NCBI GenBank assembly: GCA_050084515.1
Contig: CM114275.1
Coordinates: 19,530,001-19,594,000 of the forward strand
From: Blasia pusilla
Lineage: Eukaryota; Marchantiophyta; Marchantiopsida; Blasiales
Length of the DNA: 64,000 nt
Reading direction: 5' to 3'
Made by a program: the position numbers and the translations under genes. Numbering within the stretch: position 1 is the stretch's first letter; every line of letters begins with the position of its first letter. A model generated the notes under the pieces. It made no database searches, was not told the origin of the DNA, and saw nothing but the letters and a program-made list of their open reading frames with translations. This document shows, piece by piece, positions 58,741 through 64,000 of this stretch.

Positions 58741-60122
58741 TCATCCTTGTTGATCCTCCAATGTTAAGGCGCGTAGCATATCCTCAATAGTACGGTTGGC
58801 CCTTTCAGTTTGTCCATCAATTTGAGGGTGATAAGCCGTAGACATGGCTAGTTTAGTTTGGAGCAATCCGAATAAAGTCTTCCAAAATAAACTCGTGAAA
58901 TGGGTTCCCCTATCAGTGATAAGCACTTTAGGAAGACCATGATGGACAAAGACTGTCTCGATGTAGATCCTAGCCAACTCAGTGCGATCCGCGGTCTTCT
59001 TGGTCGGACGAAGGTGTATCATCTTGCTTAGTCTATCCACAAAGACCACAATAGAGTCATATCCCGTGATCGTACATGGTAGCTCACAAACAAGATCCAT
59101 AGTGATTTGTTCCCAACGTTTTTGAGGTATTGGGATCGGCTGTAACAATCCTGCTGGTTTTGTGTTACTAGCCTTGATTTGTTGACAAATCCTACAACTC
59201 CTTACATATATGTCAACATCTTCTCTCATTTTGGGCCAATAGTACGCTCGTTGTAATCCCTCTAAGGTTTTTTCAGCTCCCATATGACCCGCAATGACTG
59301 TGTCGTGAGCTTCAGACAATACTTCAGTGCGTAATTGTGGATCTTGTGGGATCCATACTTTATCTTTATGGAAAACCAATCCTTGAGCCTTGTATACTCT
59401 GTTGGCATGAATAGCCACTGCAATTTCTTCATCCTCCTTTGTGGCTTTGGATAATTTTTTCCACCAACTAGAGTGAATCTCTACTTCAGATATGTTATTC
59501 ATCTGTGGTATACGAGTCAAGGCGTCTGCCAACTGCTTCTTTCCTTCCACATAGAAAATTTTCATCATGAATTGTTGTCGCCATTCTGCCCATCGAGTTT
59601 GACGTTTGGAGAGCTCCTTCTGGGACTCTAAGTAGACCAAGGGCTTGTGATCAGTCTCCACCACAAACTCCTTATCGCCCAAGTAATATTTCCAATGCTT
59701 GGTTGCCAACACAATAGCAAGTTCTTCTCGCTCAGTTGTATGGTAGTTTTGCTCCGCTGGCAATAGCTTGCGAGAAAAAAAGGCAATATGATGCCATCCA
59801 TCCTCCCATTCTTGTTGTAGTACTCCTCCAATGCTAGTACCTGAAGCATCTGTGGCCAACTTGATGGGTCGATTAGGATCATACCACTTCAATATAGGGG
59901 CTTTGATCAAGGCATCCTTTAATGATTGAAAGCAATCTCTTGTGATGTGCCCCAATTCCATTTCTGTCCCTTCCCTAGTAAAGATGTTAAGGATTGTGCA
60001 ATTTGAGCAAAACCTTTGACAAATCTTCGATAGAATCCTGTTAACCCTAGAAAACTCTTCAATTGAGTTTGATCCTCAGGTGCACTCCATTTTTGGATCG
60101 CTTCTACCTTCTCACTCATCAC
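58741..60122 (-). pseudogene. RNase H and integrase of element C
   Basis: 60,122-59,919 holds the connection (AIQKWSAPEDQTQLKSFLGL); a frameshift near 59,950 leads to a 406-codon open stretch to 58,741. RNase H: KLATDASGTSIGGVLQ, TEREELAIVLATKHW, VETDHKPLVYL. Integrase zinc domain: EAHDTVIAGHMGAEKT and CRICQQIK. Core: ITMDLVCELP (Asp about residue 289), LITDRGTHF (Asp about 350) and DGQTERANRTIEDM (Glu about 386), an exact D-x35-E spacing. All catalytic residues are present. Confidence 0.93.
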
Positions 60123-60131
60123 TTGGATACC

Positions 60132-61157
60132 TTATGCGCTTACTCGATGCCCTAGATAATCAACTTCTATTTTACCGAACTCACATTTTGACGCTTTAGC
60201 ATACAACTCATTATCTCTTAGGATTTGAAGGACTTCTCGTAGATGATTTATATGCTCATCTATCATTTTACTATAGACTAAGATATCATCTAAGAATACA
60301 ATGACAGACTTGTCTAAATATGGACGAAAAATATCATTCATTAGGCCCATAAAGGTTGCAGGTGCATTAGTAAAACCAAATGACATGACTAAATATTCAA
60401 AGTGTCCATACCTAGTACGAAAAGCAGTCTTATGCACATCTTCATCCGCAATTCGAATTTGGTTGTAGCCGCTACGAAGGTCAAGTTTGGTGAAGTATTT
60501 TGCTCCTTGTAGTTGGTCGAACAAATCATCCATTCTTGGTAATGGATATTTATTTTTGACTGTTTGTTGATTCAATGCTCGATAGTCAATACACAATCGT
60601 ATGCTTCCATCCTTCTTTTTCACAAAAAGGACAGGGGCTCCATATGGCGAGACGCTTGGTTGGATGAAGCCTTTCTGCAACATCTCCTCCACTTGGGCTT
60701 TGCATTCTTCTAATTCTCTTGGAGCTAAGCGGTAAGGAGCTTTACATGGTGGTGTGCTTCCTGGAAGGATCTCAATCTTGTGGTCTACCCTCCGTTTGGG
60801 TGGTAACCCTGATGGTAAATCATTTGGGAATACATCTTTGTATTCCTCCAATACTTCTCTCAACTCGTCTGGTACCTCTGAATATTTTTTCAAACCATAA
60901 ACATCTCTTATTAAACCTAGGAAACATACATCTTGATGTTTGATGGCGGTTTTTCCTATTACATATAGGGGTAGGGTTCTAGGACGTGATCTGACTCTGT
61001 CTCCGTAAAGCTTCCACTCTCGGGTCTTCACAGTCTTTTTTCTCCAATCTACCTCTGGATTATACTGTTCCATCCAAGGCATTCCCAAGATAACATCATA
61101 ACGTGCTAACCTAATGACCTTCATCTCCAACTCTTCCAGATACTTTCCTATCCTCAA
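60132..61157 (-). pseudogene. Protease end and reverse transcriptase of element C
   Basis: 341 open codons. The start ([20 protein letters not shown]) is the end of the protease. RT motifs: [72 protein letters not shown] and [11 protein letters not shown] with the catalytic LDD intact. Ends YLGHRVSA followed by a TAA within the RT thumb. Confidence 0.93.
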
Positions 61158-61164
61158 CTCTATC

Positions 61165-61445
61165 CTTCAAGGAAGCTTCTCAATCTTTTCTGTTTGCCCG
61201 TTTGGTAATTCTACCTCTTCTTTTTGATCCCTCTCTAAAGCTAAGCCCAATTTCATAGTTATGGCTCTTGAAAGGAAGTTTTCTGTTTCCCCAGGATCAA
61301 TCAACATTCTAACTTGGGATCCTTCTACTTCCCCGTCTATAACAATGAGACGTGTTTCTCCTCTCTTCAAACCATTTACCTCCACATGTTTGTGTCGACC
61401 CTCGCCTTTCCTCCTTTTGTTAGAACCAGTATATCCGCGAGGCGC
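61165..61445 (-). pseudogene. Protease of element C, N-terminal part
   Basis: RLIVIDGEVEGSQVRMLIDP then GETENFLS. The retropepsin triad usually reads D-S/T-G-A-T; here it is D-P-G-E-T, so two conserved positions are changed. A TGA at about 61,166 separates it from the rest of the protease. Confidence 0.8.
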
Positions 61446-61447
61446 GA

Positions 61448-62458
61448 TTACTGGTGGTTGGCGTTTCCCCGAGGTCCGCCTTCTTCGTCATCTTCCTGCA
61501 TATGCCCTCCTTCAAGATGATTAAGGGGGCGACGATATGGCCTATTTCCGAGCCTACGAAGACAAAAATTCATGGCTATATGACCATATCTACCACACTC
61601 AAAACATTGGCGTGTATCTCTTCGGACTTCGAATTCTCTCCCTCCTCTAGGAACCCCGACCCTGTCGGTTCGAGGAGCAATCCCTTGTATGTTGGGATTC
61701 CGATCTCTCTCCATTGGCACCCTTCCATTATACCTTCGCGGCGCATAACCATCTCGTGCTCGAAGGTTACCCAACTCCATGGATGTGGATCCATAGTGGT
61801 TGTTCATGGAAGCAACCACCTCTCCTCCTCCTTCGTACACATTTGCCATACGTTGGGCACATGCGATTGCTTCATTGATATCTTTTGGGTTGTCTCGAAT
61901 CACCTCTTGACGCACCTTCTTCTTCAAACCTCTCTTAAATAGATCGAGAGCTTCTGGCCCACTCATGTCACGGATTTGTATCTGCAAGTCACAAAACTCT
62001 TCGATGTAGTCCTCCACCGTTCCTTTCTGCTCCAGTCGCCATAATTTCATTCTAGCAGTGAGGATTGGATCCACAACTTGGAAATTTTGGAGCATCCCTT
62101 GCTTCATTCCGCTCCATGTAATTTGTTGAGTTGTTTCAATCAAGGATCTCTCCCATCCTTGATACCATGTCAATGCTCGATTGATTAACCAAGATCTTAC
62201 GAACATCCCTGCAATATGATCATCAATGTTGAAAAGGGATAAATGGATTTCCATCCGAGTGATCCAACCCTCTAATACCCCCATGGCTCGACTTCCTTTG
62301 TACGGTTCTACCTTGCATGCCTTTGTCATTTTCAATATCAATGAGGCTTGAGCATTCATCTCCATCACTCTTTGTGCTGCTTGGGCCTCCAATGCTCGTG
62401 CCCTTAAGGTTTCGTCACTCTCCCCAGAAGTCACGACACTCGTGGTTTGCGTCTCCAT
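61448..62458 (-). pseudogene. gag of element C
   Basis: 336 codons from an ATG at 62,458. Gag core: GWITRMEIHLSLFNID, RALTWYQGWERS, LWRLEQKGTVEDYIEEFCDL, LFKRGLKKKVRQEVIRDNP. A zinc knuckle CFECGRYGHIAMNFC has Phe at the position of the last Cys, with a Cys one residue later. The protein ends in an acidic Gly/Arg-rich tail. Otherwise open throughout; a separate gag ORF followed by pol after a stop could be original or due to decay. Confidence 0.9.
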
Positions 62459-63223
62459 CCCACCTATCGGAAGAACTCTCTCTCTCTCTCTCTACTCTCA
62501 TATTTGTGACCGAAGCAACTTCTTGCGCTATTTCTTTGACTTGGTTTTGACTTTGATCAAATGCAACTCAACTCTCTCAATTCTAATCATATTCCTCAAA
62601 GTTTCTTCCATGATCGCTCCGACTTTCCCCTGACCCTTTACTATCACTCTAATATAAGATCAAGATATACACCGCCAATTTTGCACAATAGGGACTACAA
62701 AAGGCAAAGTGTTGACTTAATGACTTCATTATAATACTCTTGACCAAACTTCCTCACCATAAACTCTCTATATGCTATCTTAGGTTGACAAACCACATGG
62801 ACTATACATCGAGTGTTAAAAAACACTTGTGGGGCCTATTCAAATCCATTCCCCATATCTCCTCTAAAACAATATATAAATAGTGCAATCCCACACACCA
62901 TCATATGTAACAATAGGGAGGATCAGGATAGCGAGACTCCATCACTTGCGTCATGAAAACTTCACCAAAGTGATATACGAGGTATCTCGTGAACAAAGTG
63001 TCTATCTACATATAAGAGTTTGATGGTGAACGGATTAAGAACGGGAAATTAGGAGCCACTGGCTCCCTCCATCCATTACCTGCAAAACAGCCCTTCCCCC
63101 TTACTCTACTTGCAGCTCTATAGCCACTGCCAACCTCTAACAACCTATCTACTCTAAACAGTATATCATTACTTAGTCATCCTTCCAAGAGGGATAATCC
63201 ACTCTCGTTGGAAGAGCAACCTT
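62459..63223. other. Leader of element C
   Basis: Non-coding 5' untranslated region of element C between the primer-binding site and gag; includes a short CT run (about 62,469-62,492). Confidence 0.7.
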
Positions 63224-63235
63224 GCTCTGATACCA
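63224..63235 (-). promoter_or_regulatory. Primer-binding site of element C (initiator tRNA-Met type)
   Basis: TGGTATCAGAGC on the minus strand, one base from the 5' LTR end. This is the standard plant retroelement site complementary to the 3' end of initiator tRNA-Met. Confidence 0.93.
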
Positions 63236-63236
63236 T

Positions 63237-63589
63237 TGTAACTCTCCAGCTCACGGAACCACTCTAGAGTTGCTCAAAGGTAGAATGCCCTCAAGGCCTC
63301 TCCTCTTCCTTTATATACTTAGAGATAGGTACAATGAAGACAAATTAGCTCTACCTATCCTTATGCCACATGTCCTACTCTCATAGCATGAGAGAATCTC
63401 CTTTGGAGTCTAATGTCCCAACCTCATCTTCCTCAACCTCATCCTTATCTCCCTTTTCACCAACCTATGGCCCCACTCTCATCTTTATCTCATGTATCTT
63501 GTCTTTTCTCTTTTTTATTGATTCTTTCCCACTTATGCACTTTATGTCATAGATTCTAACTTAACTATGACTAACAAAGGATGGTTACT
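63237..63589 (-). repeat. 5' LTR of element C, 353 bp
   Basis: Partner of 57652-58004. The outer end is decayed by one base (GTTACT for GTTACA). Confidence 0.93.
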
Positions 63590-63594
63590 GCCGG
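63590..63594. repeat. Target-site duplication, right (GCCGG)
   Basis: Partner of ACCGG at 57647-57651. Sequence of element B resumes immediately to the right. Confidence 0.65.
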
Positions 63595-64000
63595 GCACCA
63601 TCTCCTCATCACTCTCTCCGTGCCATCGAGCTCCTCTGTCGTCTCTCTAACTCGGACATGGGTTATGACTCAACCCATCCGCATCCTAGTTCAGCCAACC
63701 TGGCCTGTGAACCACCTCAAACTCATACTCCTGTAGTAATAGAGCCCACCTGGCAAGCTTTCCCATAAGCTTGTCGGACTCCATCAACCACCTCAATGGC
63801 TGATGATCAATGATAAGTGTGAAAGGGTTGCCGAATAAATAGCACCTCAAATGTGCCATGGCCCACACTGCAGCCAAGCAGTCTCCCTCGTAGGAGCTGT
63901 ACTTTGCCTCTGCAATGTTGTTCAATCGGCTCACGTAAGCCACAACAAACTCCCTCTCCTCGTTATCCCTCTAAGTAAGCATTGCTCCTAGATCCAACAT
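63595..64000 (-). mobile_element. Element B (same family as A), RNase H part, runs off the window
   Basis: 63,943-63,686 encodes MAYVSRLNNIAEAKYSSYEG, DCLAAVWAMAHLRCYLFGN, IIDHQPLRWLMESDKLMGKL and VVHRPGWLN, nearly the same as RNase H of element A (AYASRSNKAAEAKYTSYEGE). The third catalytic region reads IIDHQP where A has IITDHQP. The element continues beyond base 64,000, where its RT and possibly its methyltransferase would lie. Confidence 0.88.

Larger units (their letters stand above)
57652..63589 (-). mobile_element. Element C: nearly complete chromovirus (Ty3/gypsy), 5,938 bp
   Basis: Two 353-bp LTRs, a primer-binding site, gag, protease, RT, RNase H, integrase and chromodomain in order on the minus strand, and a polypurine tract next to the 3' LTR. 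It is inserted in element B, whose RNase H and integrase parts lie on either side. The LTRs differ at about six positions by eye, so the insertion is fairly young compared with the other elements. About five frame breaks (near 61,450, 61,166, 60,133, 59,950 and 58,740) disable it as a single polyprotein. Confidence 0.93.

Noticed and set aside
61454-61942. 162-codon plus-strand open frame
   Set aside because: Antisense shadow of gag of element C.

Overview
The window looks like nuclear DNA of a land plant. Three genes with many introns encode plant-type proteins: a plastid-type FMN split-barrel protein, the RNA polymerase I factor TAF1A, and the retromer subunit VPS26. They sit in AT-rich DNA crowded with decayed transposons: Ty3/gypsy, Helitron, a PIF/Harbinger-type MITE and long CT/GA microsatellites. 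Introns are mostly 0.1-0.9 kb, with one of 2.4 kb. A moss, liverwort, lycophyte or fern seems more likely than a seed plant because one retroelement family here carries domains so far reported mainly from charophyte algae and dinoflagellates; this is an inference, and the species cannot be read from the sequence.

Layout. 1-8.4 kb: a 103-bp CT repeat and a broken, unnamed transposon-like coding region (3.1-6.9 kb, +) with a CxxC motif and an AT-hook. 8.4-9.4 kb: a decayed gypsy pol (+). 10.9-13.2 kb: a decayed Helitron helicase (+) with a short non-autonomous Helitron inside it. 14.06-18.22 kb: split-barrel gene, 10 exons, about 443 codons. 22.06-28.87 kb: TAF1A, about 11 exons. 29-38 kb: Helitron derivatives, a MITE, and a deleted + strand copy of the PHD-finger gypsy family. 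38.65-43.36 kb: VPS26, 11 coding exons, 298 codons. 45.15-64 kb: almost entirely minus-strand retroelements.

The retroelement block is the main interest. Element A (46.2-55.8 kb) reads, in its own 5'-3' direction: long repeat, gag, protease-like domain, a cytosine-C5 DNA methyltransferase domain, reverse transcriptase, RNase H, integrase, a PHD finger, long repeat. A second copy (element B) lies directly upstream in the same orientation. It is split by a younger, nearly complete chromovirus (element C, 57,652-63,589) with 353-bp LTRs, a primer-binding site of the initiator-tRNA-Met type, a polypurine tract, a 5-bp target duplication and a C-terminal chromodomain. All copies carry stops or lost catalytic residues, so none appears autonomous now.

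The three host genes are unrelated in function (plastid cofactor-binding protein, rRNA transcription, endosomal sorting) and there is no sign that they act together. The transposons suggest a different theme: gypsy lineages that encode chromatin-directed domains (DNA methyltransferase plus PHD finger in one, chromodomain in the other).
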